Notes: a model not told the origin generated them from the sequence alone. A DNA stretch of 64,000 bases from Perspicuibacillus lycopersici (GCF_025660475.1 NZ_JAOUSF010000003.1:558001-622000); one strand, 5' to 3'; positions 41,583 through 49,302 are shown, counted from the stretch's first letter. Numbers and translations are program-made.

Positions 41583-41926
41583 CCGATTACCTCCAAATCA
41601 CTGTCCTTCACTTTGTACAATCCCCTAAGATCGCAAGCGACCAGAAAGACTGTTTCGAAATTCATATCTGATACAAAGAAGTATTCAAGAGAATTTCCCT
41701 CCATATCGTGACTTTCTTCAAGGACACGGTCGATTCCAACCCTTCTTTTCCCAACAACAATCCCTGATTTATACTCTTCAAATTCCTGCTCAACTAATTT
41801 TTTGATTCTTAACTGACACGTATCCTCTAGTTCCTTTTCCTGTTCTGGAGTAAGGTAATTAAAAGACGCACCCTCATGACCTTTGACCAGACATTTTCTG
41901 AATCTTACTAGCTGACCTAATTTCAT
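41579..41926 (-). CDS. Hypothetical early phage protein
   Basis: The 115-residue protein starts at the ATG at 41926 behind GGAAGGTGGAG. It has a basic N-terminus (LVRFRKCLVKGHEGASF) and beta strands (FVSDMNFETVFLVACDL). It overlaps RusA by 4 nt. Function unknown. Confidence 0.65.
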   Translation of the reverse strand: MKLGQLVRFRKCLVKGHEGASFNYLTPEQEKELEDTCQLRIKKLVEQEFEEYKSGIVVGKRRVGIDRVLEESHDMEGNSLEYFFVSDMNFETVFLVACDLRGLYKVKDSDLEVIG

Positions 41927-42135
41927 AACTCCACCTTCCTCAGTTTCGCTATCCAAGTGCTATTAAACGTATTTTCTACAAAGATTTTGCGGTTGTATCT
42001 ATCAGTGTTAAAATATTTCCCTTGGTAATTTTGTTCCGTCAACGGAAAAACCACTTCATATCCACGCTTTTCTAGTTCCAGAATCGCTTGTTCTGCTTCA
42101 AATTTTCTTGATCTGCGTATGATTACCGATTTCAA
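41923..42135 (-). CDS. Small early phage protein, start uncertain
   Basis: The TTG at 42135 behind AAGGTG gives a 70-residue basic protein (RKFEAEQAILELEKRGYEV, then FNSTWIAKLRKVEL). The upstream ATG at 42180 is open too but has no ribosome site. It overlaps the MazG-like gene and the next gene. No family recognised. Confidence 0.55.
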   Translation of the reverse strand: MKSVIIRRSRKFEAEQAILELEKRGYEVVFPLTEQNYQGKYFNTDRYNRKIFVENTFNSTWIAKLRKVEL

Positions 42136-42403
42136 TAGCAGCACCTTCTTCTTTGATTTGTTCAGCGATTGCAACCGCAACTGCCGATAAATGTATCAAT
42201 TCCGTGTATAAATCACTTGCATCGGTTGGTTTACCCCAACCCTTTGCCTTTTGCATTGCTTGAGCAACTTCCCCAAATTCCTCTGCCAAAATCATTAACC
42301 AGGTACCTTGATCATGCCGTTGTATGCCCCATTTTCGATTTTGTCTTAACCTTTCGAGATGAACATCAGTTAATACTTCATGTTGTAATTGGTCGTAATT
42401 CAC
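42098..42403 (-). CDS. MazG-like NTP pyrophosphohydrolase-type protein
   Basis: This 101-residue protein has the all-alpha NTP pyrophosphatase pattern: WLMILAEEFGEVAQAMQKA followed by LYTELIHLSAVAVAIAEQI, with conserved Glu and Asp at metal-binding places. It probably hydrolyses a nucleotide triphosphate during infection. The GTG at 42403 overlaps the stop of the zinc-ribbon gene by one base (TAGTG). Confidence 0.82.
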   Translation of the reverse strand: MNYDQLQHEVLTDVHLERLRQNRKWGIQRHDQGTWLMILAEEFGEVAQAMQKAKGWGKPTDASDLYTELIHLSAVAVAIAEQIKEEGAAIEIGNHTQIKKI

Positions 42404-42519
42404 TACTTCACGCCCTTTCCGTAACACTTGGTGCATTGAATTTTTATTCCTGTTTCAGTCCAAACCCCAATCTTATCGAATACGAAGCCTCTGCCATTGC
42501 ACTGCTTACATTTTTTCAT
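42403..42519 (-). CDS. Tiny zinc-ribbon protein
   Basis: The 38-residue protein is essentially a four-Cys zinc ribbon: CKQCNGRGF and CTKCYGKG, with the CxxCxGxG pattern of DnaJ zinc fingers. The ribosome site is GGAGGGAGAG. It is coupled to the MazG-like gene. Common in phage early operons; role unknown. Confidence 0.78.
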   Translation of the reverse strand: MKKCKQCNGRGFVFDKIGVWTETGIKIQCTKCYGKGVK

Positions 42520-42522
42520 GGG

Positions 42523-42669
42523 TTATCTCTCCCTCCGAATTCTTTCCATGACCAACATGTGTTTCAATGTGCGATAATCCAAATCATGTAAGCTAATTGC
42601 TCCGTCGCCAGTAATTCCTAAACCTACCAATTCATCGATAACCGCTTGCGTTTTCATATCTCGCTTCAT
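42523..42669 (-). CDS. Small basic protein (FbpA-like)
   Basis: This 48-residue protein (ATG at 42669, or 42657) has the pattern KTQAVIDELVGLGITGD...LDYRTLKHMLV that resembles short Bacillus proteins annotated as Fur-regulated basic protein FbpA. It overlaps the upstream zinc-ribbon gene. Ribosome sites are weak for both starts. A link to iron control is not supported by anything else here. Confidence 0.55.
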   Translation of the reverse strand: MKRDMKTQAVIDELVGLGITGDGAISLHDLDYRTLKHMLVMERIRRER

Positions 42670-42889
42670 GTTGCGAGCCGTGTATACTCCCCTCATAACC
42701 ATTTGCCCCTTCCATCCATCCGTTTCGGATAAAATATTGTTCCATTTCCAAATACCTTTTCTGACGTTTCTTTCGTTCCATTGCCAGTAATTCTTCGGAT
42801 GCTGGACCGCAAATAGGACAAGTAAAAAAGCCAAAGGTGAAATTATCCTGTGTATGTACTACGTGCGTTCCGTTACACAATTCACACAT
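42632..42889 (-). CDS. Small zinc-ribbon phage protein
   Basis: The 85-residue protein starts MCELCNGTHVV behind GGCAGGTG and has CPICG some 20 residues on, making a four-Cys site. A basic helix (LAMERKKRQKRYLEMEQYF) follows. It comes right after the helicase loader gene. Function unknown. Confidence 0.7.
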   Translation of the reverse strand: MCELCNGTHVVHTQDNFTFGFFTCPICGPASEELLAMERKKRQKRYLEMEQYFIRNGWMEGANGYEGSIHGSQHEARYENASGYR

Positions 42890-42890
42890 T

Positions 42891-43694
42891 CTATGCACCT
42901 GCCAATCTATGATTCAATTGTTTTCTATCGCCTTTAATTACCACCGTGAAATCCGAACACATTTCGTAAATTCGGGTACCTAAGGCCTCATCGATTTCTG
43001 CTAGTTCGTCTACAGTAAGTTCAGACGAAATCATGATAGGCTTATGATTCAAATATCGATGATTTACAACTGCGTATGTTTGCTCCACTTGCCATTCTGT
43101 TGCCCTTGGCTTTCCTTTCACCGGTTTGAATAAATCGTCGATAAATAATACATCTATGTTTTTCATCCGTTCCAATTTCTCTTCCAGTTTGTCGAAATCG
43201 TCCTTCAAATCGTTAAACCCTTCGACGTAAGGAAAATAAAGAACTGGAATCGATTTTTTTCGCATGAGATTATTTGCAATTGCCGTAAGCAAATGTGTTT
43301 TCCCTGATCCTGGCTGACCTAATAAAGCGATACTATTTTTCCGATTAAGTCTAATATTCTCGAACTTTTGCAAATACTCGATCGCGCATTCATATGCATC
43401 CTTTATTACTTGCTGCTTTCCATCGAGCAAAAAGTTCTGGAATCCAAGCTTTTTAAATTCTTCTGTTATTTCACTTGCCTTCATGATTTTTTGAATTCTT
43501 TTCCACTCGATACATTCACATCGAACCCAAACTTCATTTGGCCAAGTCCCCTTTAAATACCCAAGCTCGTCTTTACATTTCGGGCAATCATACTCCTTTT
43601 CTTCGGAGTCTGCCAACTTGTCCTCCTGTGATGGAGTTATCAGTTGTGATTTCTTTCGCAGTTCCGCTAGCACGTCTGCGATCGTTTTTGCCAT
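42891..43694 (-). CDS. DnaC/IstB-like helicase loader
   Basis: This 267-residue AAA+ protein has an N-terminal zinc-binding part (CPKC at 37-40, CEC at 59-61), Walker A GQPGSGKT (126-133), Walker B VLFIDDLF and sensor I PIMISSEL. It loads the replicative helicase at the phage origin. The start behind GGAGGT is good, although it overlaps the initiator gene by 107 bp. It matches yqaM of skin in place and type. Confidence 0.93.
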   Translation of the reverse strand: MAKTIADVLAELRKKSQLITPSQEDKLADSEEKEYDCPKCKDELGYLKGTWPNEVWVRCECIEWKRIQKIMKASEITEEFKKLGFQNFLLDGKQQVIKDAYECAIEYLQKFENIRLNRKNSIALLGQPGSGKTHLLTAIANNLMRKKSIPVLYFPYVEGFNDLKDDFDKLEEKLERMKNIDVLFIDDLFKPVKGKPRATEWQVEQTYAVVNHRYLNHKPIMISSELTVDELAEIDEALGTRIYEMCSDFTVVIKGDRKQLNHRLAGA

Positions 43695-44463
43695 CTTCTG
43701 GTAACCTCCTTTTCGCTAGCTTCTTGGCTTCCTCTTTCGCTAGTTCTGCTTGATAATGGTCGGTAATATAGTCGACGCAATAACTAAAGGACTTAATTTT
43801 GCCTTTAGGATTTCTAACTTCAAAAACCTTAAAACACTGTTCAAGCAATTCGATAGTTCGGGATGGCGGCACTCCCTGGGCGACTATCTGGGCGATTGCT
43901 TCGAAATCTTGTGGTTTAGGATACGTTGGCTTACCTTCTTGTATTGTTCGCAAATCAGTATATCGGTCTGCAATCAAATCAATTGGATCTGATTTCTTAG
44001 TAGCAGTAGTAGTATTATTATTTATCTTTGTTATATCTTTATTAGAGTGGACATTTTTGTCGTGGAGACCAGACATTTCTGTCGTGTCCAGACTCGACAT
44101 ATTTGTCGTATCTCTTGGAGAGTGGACATTTTTGTCATCTCTCTCTTTATTGAATTTCTTAGAATTTTTTACGGTTAAAATAAGTCCATAAGGTGCTCTT
44201 GTAATTTTGATATATTGATATTTTTCTAAATCGTTTAACCATCGTTGAATGGTTCTTTCGCTTACTTCAAATATTTTTGCAAACTCCTCTAGTTTCATAG
44301 GCTTATTCCCTAATACAATGCCCCAGTTTATTCCGTCCTTCTCAATCTCTTTAGTAGTGGAACTTATGCACCAGAGAAAAAGCCATAATGCAGAACCTAT
44401 ATTTTTGTAGTGTTTGGGCTCAAGTATTCCAGAATACATGTAAAACGGGTAACTTCCGGGCAT
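43588..44463 (-). CDS. Replication initiator/organiser with winged-helix N-terminus
   Basis: The 291-residue protein has an N-terminal winged helix (KLEEFAKIFEVSERTIQRWL), a middle linker of repeated DTT-M-S and KNVHS units (about 110-145) encoded by the iteron repeats, and a C-terminal helical region like DnaD/phage O proteins. It should bind the origin inside its own gene and recruit the loader encoded next. Start ATG behind AAGTAGGTGAT. Confidence 0.85.
   Translation of the reverse strand: MPGSYPFYMYSGILEPKHYKNIGSALWLFLWCISSTTKEIEKDGINWGIVLGNKPMKLEEFAKIFEVSERTIQRWLNDLEKYQYIKITRAPYGLILTVKNSKKFNKERDDKNVHSPRDTTNMSSLDTTEMSGLHDKNVHSNKDITKINNNTTTATKKSDPIDLIADRYTDLRTIQEGKPTYPKPQDFEAIAQIVAQGVPPSRTIELLEQCFKVFEVRNPKGKIKSFSYCVDYITDHYQAELAKEEAKKLAKRRLPEDGKNDRRRASGTAKEITTDNSITGGQVGRLRRKGV
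44003..44185. other. Candidate phage replication origin with four iterons
   Basis: Four copies of GACATnnnTGTC-type palindromes lie at 44050-44061, 44072-44083, 44096-44107 and 44125-44136, flanked on both sides by AT-rich DNA that could melt. They sit in the middle of the initiator gene, as lambda iterons sit in gene O. Confidence 0.75.
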
Positions 44464-44471
44464 CGTATCAC

Positions 44472-44639
44472 CTACTTCCTATAACAAATCGCAAATTTTC
44501 CTTTTACACTTTTTATGGAATAATGCGGATATCGCTGCATATACTGAAGTACAAGCTTTTTAAAATGGTTACTATCTTTAGCCTCCTCCCAGATCCAACC
44601 CGGGAGAAGGACTTTATAAGGAACGTCACTGAGCTTCAT
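44472..44639 (-). CDS. Small early phage protein
   Basis: This 55-residue protein (starts MKLSDVPYKVLLPGWIWEEA, ends KGKFAICYRK) overlaps the recT stop by 14 bp and ends 8 bp before the initiator. It is aromatic and basic, and related-looking short proteins lie at this place in other Bacillus prophages. Function unknown. Confidence 0.7.
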   Translation of the reverse strand: MKLSDVPYKVLLPGWIWEEAKDSNHFKKLVLQYMQRYPHYSIKSVKGKFAICYRK

Positions 44640-45486
44640 CGAATGAAACCTCTGTTTGTTCTGGTTCAGTTACAAGTTCTGCCTCAGCTTCAATTACATC
44701 AACATCAGCAACCTCGGAAGCTTCATCTGTAATATCCTTTAATTCATGATCTGCTTCATCCTCGGAAATGGCTTTTTGCATTTCAATGGATAAAATTCCC
44801 CATTTACCTAACATGTTCCGAAGAACTGTTTTCATAGCCATTGCATCATAATCCGATTTCCAAACATTGTTTAAAGCTGTTTTATCCTTCATTTTGTTGT
44901 GTTTTATACGGTGAGTCTCGACTTGATCACGAGTCCAATAAACAGCTTTTTCAAATCCGTTTACTAGTTTGAAGTAACCACAATAGCCAATGACTTTATC
45001 GCTTTTTGTTGCTGATAAATCTAGGTCAATTTCCTCTGTCAATCGATTCCAACTCTTTAATTCGCCTTCGTATACTTCAATCACGTTTATGGCTTTATAT
45101 TGACCTGTACGGAGTGCTAATTGGATGTATCCTTTATATCCCAGTTGGAATTGTGCTGCTTTATACCCCTTCTTGCTGTCATAAAATGGAACAATCCACG
45201 CATATCCTAAATTTTTATCAATCGGTAAATCTAATGAAGCTGCTACCATGGCACTCGAGACAATACTCATTGGTTCTGCTTCTCTTAGTCCAGGATCTCC
45301 ACTGTAAAGATTAAGTAGTGATGCCATGAATTGAGGTGCTTTCTTGTCCAAAACCTCATCAAATTTCTTTTTCATCGTTGGTGTACTTAGCAATGCTTTA
45401 AGACCTAACGATTGAGCAGATACTTTTGTTGGTGCTCCTTCTTGTTTGTTAGATAACTGATTTTTCAATGCTGCATTAGTTGCCAT
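44626..45486 (-). CDS. recT: RecT-family ssDNA annealing recombinase
   Basis: The 286-residue protein has the RecT core: LGYAWIVPFYDSKKG, AQFQLGYKGYIQLALRTGQY and KMKDKTALNNVWKSDYDAMA, with an acidic Glu-rich tail. It anneals complementary single strands generated by the YqaJ exonuclease encoded just upstream. The pair matches yqaJ-yqaK of skin. Start ATG overlaps the exonuclease stop. Confidence 0.95.
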   Translation of the reverse strand: MATNAALKNQLSNKQEGAPTKVSAQSLGLKALLSTPTMKKKFDEVLDKKAPQFMASLLNLYSGDPGLREAEPMSIVSSAMVAASLDLPIDKNLGYAWIVPFYDSKKGYKAAQFQLGYKGYIQLALRTGQYKAINVIEVYEGELKSWNRLTEEIDLDLSATKSDKVIGYCGYFKLVNGFEKAVYWTRDQVETHRIKHNKMKDKTALNNVWKSDYDAMAMKTVLRNMLGKWGILSIEMQKAISEDEADHELKDITDEASEVADVDVIEAEAELVTEPEQTEVSFDEAQ

Positions 45487-46433
45487 TATTTAGCCTCCTT
45501 AACTGCGAATTTCCGAAATGATGTTTCTTTTAAGACTTGCTGATAAATATCAGGAAACTTTTCTTTCAATGCCTTGGTATCTACACGATTTTGGAACTGA
45601 TTTTTCCAAGTAACGATATACGAATCGATAATCCCTGTTTCGGCATCTTTTAGCTCTGCTTTGATTTTGTTTTCGATTTCTGTCTTTGCCGTTTTGATAA
45701 GACTTTCATCCTGTTTTACCTTTTCGTATTGAAGCAGCAAATCTTTATACTCACTTGGCAATACAACTTCTTTATTTGCCTCGGCTAGTTCGTATTTTTC
45801 TTTCAAATACTTTTCAGCAGCACTTGATCCATCTAACGCTGGAGCAATGTTTTGTTCCACATGATAATTCCAAAAGTGTTTTTCTGCTTCGAAAATCATA
45901 TGGATTAATTCATCATCGCGTTCAATCTCTTTCCATATAAATCGATTTCCACCGATTAAGACTGCGATATATGCTTTTTCTTTGCCAGTGACACCAAGAT
46001 AATGCTGAACCTGTACTAAATAAGTTGCTGGTATTTCTTCGCCTGCCCATTCCTTGTATAAATGAGCACTCGCTGTTTTACATTCTAGAATCGCTGATTC
46101 ACCGACAATCACACGATCCACATTTGCCTTAATAAAGGAATATTCCGGATGGTTATACATATAATTGGTTCTTCTAACTTTCTTACCAGTTCTTCTTTCA
46201 AACTCTTTTGCAACTACATTTTCCATCTGGTTTCCCCAATAAATCGCTTCATTATCGATTTCCTGTGGTTCCACTTGTCCTGTTTTTTCCAACCATAATT
46301 CAAAAGCTGTACGATACTTATTCAATCCAAGAATAATTCCTGCGTCACTACCGCCAATGCCTTTTGTTCTTTCTTGCAACCATTCAAATCGACTCATATT
46401 AAGCGTGTGAATGGCATTTTGATTCATTGCCAT
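45486..46433 (-). CDS. YqaJ-family phage exonuclease
   Basis: This 315-residue nuclease (ATG at 46433 behind GGAGGA) has the lambda Exo-type PD-(D/E)xK core: GIGGSDAGIILGLNKYRT at the N-terminus, YSFIKANVDRVIVGE and AILECKTASAHLYKEW, then YLVQVQHYLGVTG. It degrades one strand of double-stranded DNA ends to feed RecT. Confidence 0.95.
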   Translation of the reverse strand: MAMNQNAIHTLNMSRFEWLQERTKGIGGSDAGIILGLNKYRTAFELWLEKTGQVEPQEIDNEAIYWGNQMENVVAKEFERRTGKKVRRTNYMYNHPEYSFIKANVDRVIVGESAILECKTASAHLYKEWAGEEIPATYLVQVQHYLGVTGKEKAYIAVLIGGNRFIWKEIERDDELIHMIFEAEKHFWNYHVEQNIAPALDGSSAAEKYLKEKYELAEANKEVVLPSEYKDLLLQYEKVKQDESLIKTAKTEIENKIKAELKDAETGIIDSYIVTWKNQFQNRVDTKALKEKFPDIYQQVLKETSFRKFAVKEAK

Positions 46434-46449
46434 ATTTCCCATTCCTCCT

Positions 46450-46536
46450 TTGCAGAATCGTTACCGTTATGCTACAATTACGGTAAATGTTAATTTTGTT
46501 TAAGACTCCTATACCTTGCCTGGTGGGAGTCTTTTA
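46450..46536 (+). ncRNA. Candidate short plus-strand transcript (element B)
   Basis: TTGCAG (46450-46455), a 17-bp spacer and TACAAT (46473-46478) form a promoter that lies inside a TTACCGT/ACGGTAA inverted repeat. A perfect 8-bp hairpin (46502-46509 with 46526-46533) and TTTT follow. Length about 50 nt, antisense to the gap before the exonuclease gene. Confidence 0.45.
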
Positions 46537-46725
46537 TTGTGCAATCGTAGTTGTTGCGCCTGCTAATTCTAAAACTTTCACTGTTTCAGATAAAAGCTCG
46601 TCCTTTAAGAAAAACTCATCATCTAAAACCATGATTTCGTCTCCGATTAGTACCTCTTGACCAAAATAATCCACACCATAATGACTAGTTTGTATTTCTT
46701 CATTGATCATTGGATAAAATGGCAT
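46534..46725 (-). CDS. YqaI-like small phage protein
   Basis: The 63-residue acidic protein (SHYGVDYFGQEVLIGDEI, then DDEFFLKDELLSETVKVLEL) resembles YqaI of skin, which also precedes yqaJ. Function unknown. The ribosome site AAAGGAG is clear. Its leader contains strong inverted repeats described separately. Confidence 0.72.
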   Translation of the reverse strand: MPFYPMINEEIQTSHYGVDYFGQEVLIGDEIMVLDDEFFLKDELLSETVKVLELAGATTTIAQ

Positions 46726-46750
46726 CTTATTTTCTCCTTTCTTTTTTCTA

Positions 46751-46919
46751 ATGGTTTAAAACCATCAACATTGACAGAAAGCAACGGGAGGGGGTTATAT
46801 ATGGGGATCATCCCTTTCTGCCAATGTTGACGGGCTTAACGCCCATCAGGTATAATAAAAGTAAGTTTATTTTGATTGTGATTTGCGGTAGCTAGGGTGG
46901 CTACTGCTTTTCTTTTTTT
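46751..46919. ncRNA. Structured leader and candidate plus-strand small RNA (element C)
   Basis: This part of the 263-bp gap (46726-46988) holds a 15-bp palindrome (46751-46765), 16-bp inverted repeats (46766-46781 with 46814-46829, one mismatch), a strong plus-strand promoter TTGACG-18-TATAAT (46827-46856) and, about 30 bp later, a GCGGTAGC hairpin (46885-46907) with a long T tract. A plus-strand RNA of about 55 nt is predicted. Confidence 0.55.
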
Positions 46920-46988
46920 ACTAGGGATTTAATGCAAACATTTAAGACTATGACAGACATAAGTACTGTATATAATTCACTCATTTGG

Positions 46989-47264
46989 TTAGCCTCGCTC
47001 TCCTACACTTACGTAATGCACATCTACCCCAAGATCACTTAATTCCTCGAATAAAACATCGATATCGCTTTTCCGTTGCAACCTATTGTTTTTTAAGATA
47101 GCAAGTTCTTGTAGTGAACGATCAATATCTTCTATGTGAAGTCTTGCAGCATTGAATTGTCCTTTTTGGATACGCATCGTCATTAGTTGCAGGCAATCTG
47201 CGATACACACTAACTCTTTTAAAGCAGCTTCTTGGTCCTCTATTAAAAAATTTGCTCCGAGCAT
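46989..47264 (-). CDS. Hypothetical early phage protein
   Basis: This 91-residue helical protein (DQEAALKELVCIADCLQLM, then ARLHIEDIDRSLQELAIL) starts at the ATG at 47264 close after the XRE gene stop. It lies before the structured gap. An alternative ATG is 47276. No family recognised. Confidence 0.65.
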   Translation of the reverse strand: MLGANFLIEDQEAALKELVCIADCLQLMTMRIQKGQFNAARLHIEDIDRSLQELAILKNNRLQRKSDIDVLFEELSDLGVDVHYVSVGERG

Positions 47265-47266
47265 TA

Positions 47267-47773
47267 TTAAATCCATCCTTTCGCTTTCCAATATGGTTTT
47301 CGTAGGTCATACCGTTTTTTTAAACTGATTTTATATTCCTTAGCGAGAATGGCTTTTAAGTTGTTGATTGCTGCTTCTGCATCGATTAATTCATCAATTA
47401 CCCTTCCCACTCTCTCCCTCTCATCCGAGGTGGTCTCGCCGGGAGGTTTGATAAAGCTAACCTCTTCCAAAATCCGAATAGCTTCCTTCGATTCTCGGAT
47501 TGCAAATTCTTCTAGAGCTAACCGATGACGTTCAATTGCTTTTCCGTTAAACAAAGGGGAAGTGTAACCTCCACTAAATTCATAAATAAGTTCAATTGCT
47601 ACTTCTGGTACGTCGTAGGTAGATAATGCTGCTTTTGCTATATCCTTTTGCATTTTCCTTCTACCTGTTTCCATGTGCGATACCATTTGCTTACTCACGT
47701 TGAGGTCAAATGCTAGTTGTTCTTGAGTAAGCTCCTCTTCTCCTCGCAAATGTCGAAGAGCCTCTCCAATCAT
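47267..47773 (-). CDS. XRE-family regulator with C-terminal helical domain
   Basis: The 168-residue protein has an N-terminal HTH (LTQEQLAFDLNVSKQMVSHM) and a helical C-terminus (ETTSDERERVGRVIDELID). The ribosome site GGGAGATGG is present. It is the first gene of the YqaI-YqaJ-RecT transcript, with a TATATA-type -10 upstream. It may control early gene expression. Confidence 0.82.
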   Translation of the reverse strand: MIGEALRHLRGEEELTQEQLAFDLNVSKQMVSHMETGRRKMQKDIAKAALSTYDVPEVAIELIYEFSGGYTSPLFNGKAIERHRLALEEFAIRESKEAIRILEEVSFIKPPGETTSDERERVGRVIDELIDAEAAINNLKAILAKEYKISLKKRYDLRKPYWKAKGWI

Positions 47774-47864
47774 GTAAATTCCATCTCCCTTTTTGTATTT
47801 AAAATTGTCTTTTTATATACAACGTTTACTTGTAGACTTGGATCAACAAAGAGCTTGTCTGTCC

Positions 47865-47886
47865 AAAAAGGCAGCCGAAATCGGCT
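47865..47886 (-). terminator. Terminator after the small early gene
   Basis: AGCCGA (47873-47878) pairs with TCGGCT (47881-47886) and is followed by TTTTT on the minus strand; it overlaps the stop codon at 47885. It separates the antirepressor transcript from the XRE/YqaI transcript. Confidence 0.65.
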
Positions 47887-48025
47887 ACGAAATTTTCTTG
47901 CTAAGCAGTTTGTCACCGTTGAAGTATGGCTCCAATGCTTTTTTGAACGCCTCTTCAATTGGCATATCTCCGTAGGTTTCTTTACCTACATAAAGCGGTG
48001 ATTTCTTTTTCTCTTTTTTTGCCAT
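47885..48025 (-). CDS. Small basic early protein
   Basis: This 46-residue protein (KSPLYVGKETYGDMPIEEA, then FKKALEPYFNGDKLLSKK) has a GAGGTGA ribosome site and ends in a terminator. It is preferred over a 62-codon frame on the same strand (47770..47958) which lacks a ribosome site. Function unknown. Confidence 0.68.
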   Translation of the reverse strand: MAKKEKKKSPLYVGKETYGDMPIEEAFKKALEPYFNGDKLLSKKIS

Positions 48026-48081
48026 ACAGATCACCTCAATATATTGCTATGCTATTGGGAAGGCAGTACAACCCTCTCATC

Positions 48082-48846
48082 TTAGATAACAGCCTTCTGT
48101 CCCAGCTCTTTTTTGAGGCGGTTAATAATATACATTTGTCCTTTTGGAGTGACTCTCATTGTTAACCAAGTAAAGGACCCTTTTTCACTTTCTTTGATAC
48201 CTTGGGAAATCTCGAAATAGCCTCTCTCTATGTACTCTTGATAGGGTTCGTTCTTGCCCGAAAAGATTAACTTCCATTCCCTCAACTTTTGGAAGAGTCT
48301 CTTTTCCCCTATCAAGATGCCTTGTTTCGAAATGAGTTTGGCCACTTCTCGAATCAACAAACTTTTATCGGATGCCATACATGATTCGGCAAAACTTACG
48401 AGCGGTTTTTGTTGCTCAATCAGATGCTCAGCTGCCAATCGTTTTTGCTGTTCCTCTTTAAGATTGGTAGCTAGTTTGATTAGAGTATCTGGGTTAAGAA
48501 GAACTTCCTCAATCTTTTCAGGTGTCATATACGCGCCGTGTTTTCTGATAGAAGGAATAACTTCATGCGTAATCCATCTTTTAAATTGTTTGGCTTCCGA
48601 TTTTCGACTTGTAAGTATCAAAGAATATAGACCTGGTTCATTTACGATTGATAACTGTTGCGCACCTCCAAGGGTATTCACAGTATGAAGACCCTTTTCA
48701 TCTTCATCCAAACGATCAAGAGTGCGACTAACATTAACGATTTCCAAAACTTCACATACATCCTTTGCAACAAACCATGGTTCACCATTCTGCAAAATGG
48801 TACGGACTTGATTATGATTGAAGTTAAATACTTGTAATTTATTCAT
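48082..48846 (-). CDS. Phage antirepressor (BRO-N and KilA-C-like)
   Basis: The 254-residue protein has an N-terminal BRO domain (VFNFNHNQVRTILQNGEPWF, AKDVCEVLEI, SIVNEPGLYSLILTSRKSEA) and a C-terminal ANT/KilAC-like domain (SLLIREVAKLISKQGI, then RVTPKGQMYIIN). Such proteins inactivate phage repressors. The ATG at 48846 follows AAAGGAG. Confidence 0.92.
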   Translation of the reverse strand: MNKLQVFNFNHNQVRTILQNGEPWFVAKDVCEVLEIVNVSRTLDRLDEDEKGLHTVNTLGGAQQLSIVNEPGLYSLILTSRKSEAKQFKRWITHEVIPSIRKHGAYMTPEKIEEVLLNPDTLIKLATNLKEEQQKRLAAEHLIEQQKPLVSFAESCMASDKSLLIREVAKLISKQGILIGEKRLFQKLREWKLIFSGKNEPYQEYIERGYFEISQGIKESEKGSFTWLTMRVTPKGQMYIINRLKKELGQKAVI

Positions 48847-48863
48847 TAGTTCAACTCCTTTGT

Positions 48864-49024
48864 TCAATATTCAATTTTTTCTGGAATGCTACCATCGATA
48901 GCTCTGACTGCTTCTACTAAAGTTTCGATGCTTCTTCCTTTGTGCAATCGTTATTGATGAGTACTGCCGATTCTAAAATTTTGTATTTTATTTCAGCTAG
49001 GAGTGCAACTGTTTCTAAATCCAT
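48864..49024 (-). pseudogene. Frameshifted small early gene
   Basis: From an ATG at 49024 the frame reads 35 codons (MDLETVALLAEIKYKILES... to KEEASKL) and stops at 48917. A one-base shift near 48925 opens IETLVEAVRAIDGSIPEKI to a stop at 48864, with normal spacing to the antirepressor. The two parts read as one 50-residue protein. A single-base deletion is the simplest cause. Confidence 0.5.
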
Positions 49025-49291
49025 TTAAATCGCCTCCTTGGATGAATTTACATCACCCAATATTTCGTTGGGTTTTACTTTAAAAAAAATTTCATTTGGA
49101 TCTGCATTAAATAACTCTGTAATTGCCAAAGCGACACTCAAACTAGGAGTCCGTACACCTTGTTCAATCATGCCATAGTAACTCTCAGTTATTTCGATAT
49201 CATGTTGTTCTTTAAGAAGTTCAACAACGTATTTTTGAGTATAGTGATGACTCTTTCTAAGTGAAATAAGCTTAGTTCTTCGCTGAACCAT
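49025..49291 (-). CDS. Cro-like XRE regulator
   Basis: This 88-residue HTH protein (LRKSHHYTQKYVVELLK, YYGMIEQGVRTPSLSVA) is divergent from the repressor gene and heads the early transcript. Its promoter on the minus strand is TTGACT-17-TAAAAT with an operator in the spacer. It should act as the lytic switch regulator. Confidence 0.88.
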   Translation of the reverse strand: MVQRRTKLISLRKSHHYTQKYVVELLKEQHDIEITESYYGMIEQGVRTPSLSVALAITELFNADPNEIFFKVKPNEILGDVNSSKEAI

Positions 49292-49302
49292 TTCGCACCT
49301 CC

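Noticed and set aside
44050..44136. Short repeats that might be a CRISPR array
   Set aside because: Repeats are 12 bp with 10-17 bp gaps inside a coding gene; they fit iterons of an origin, not CRISPR repeats and spacers.
47770..47958. 62-codon minus-strand frame
   Set aside because: No ribosome site, Arg/Lys/Ser-rich random composition, and it runs across a terminator; the overlapping 46-codon gene has better signals.
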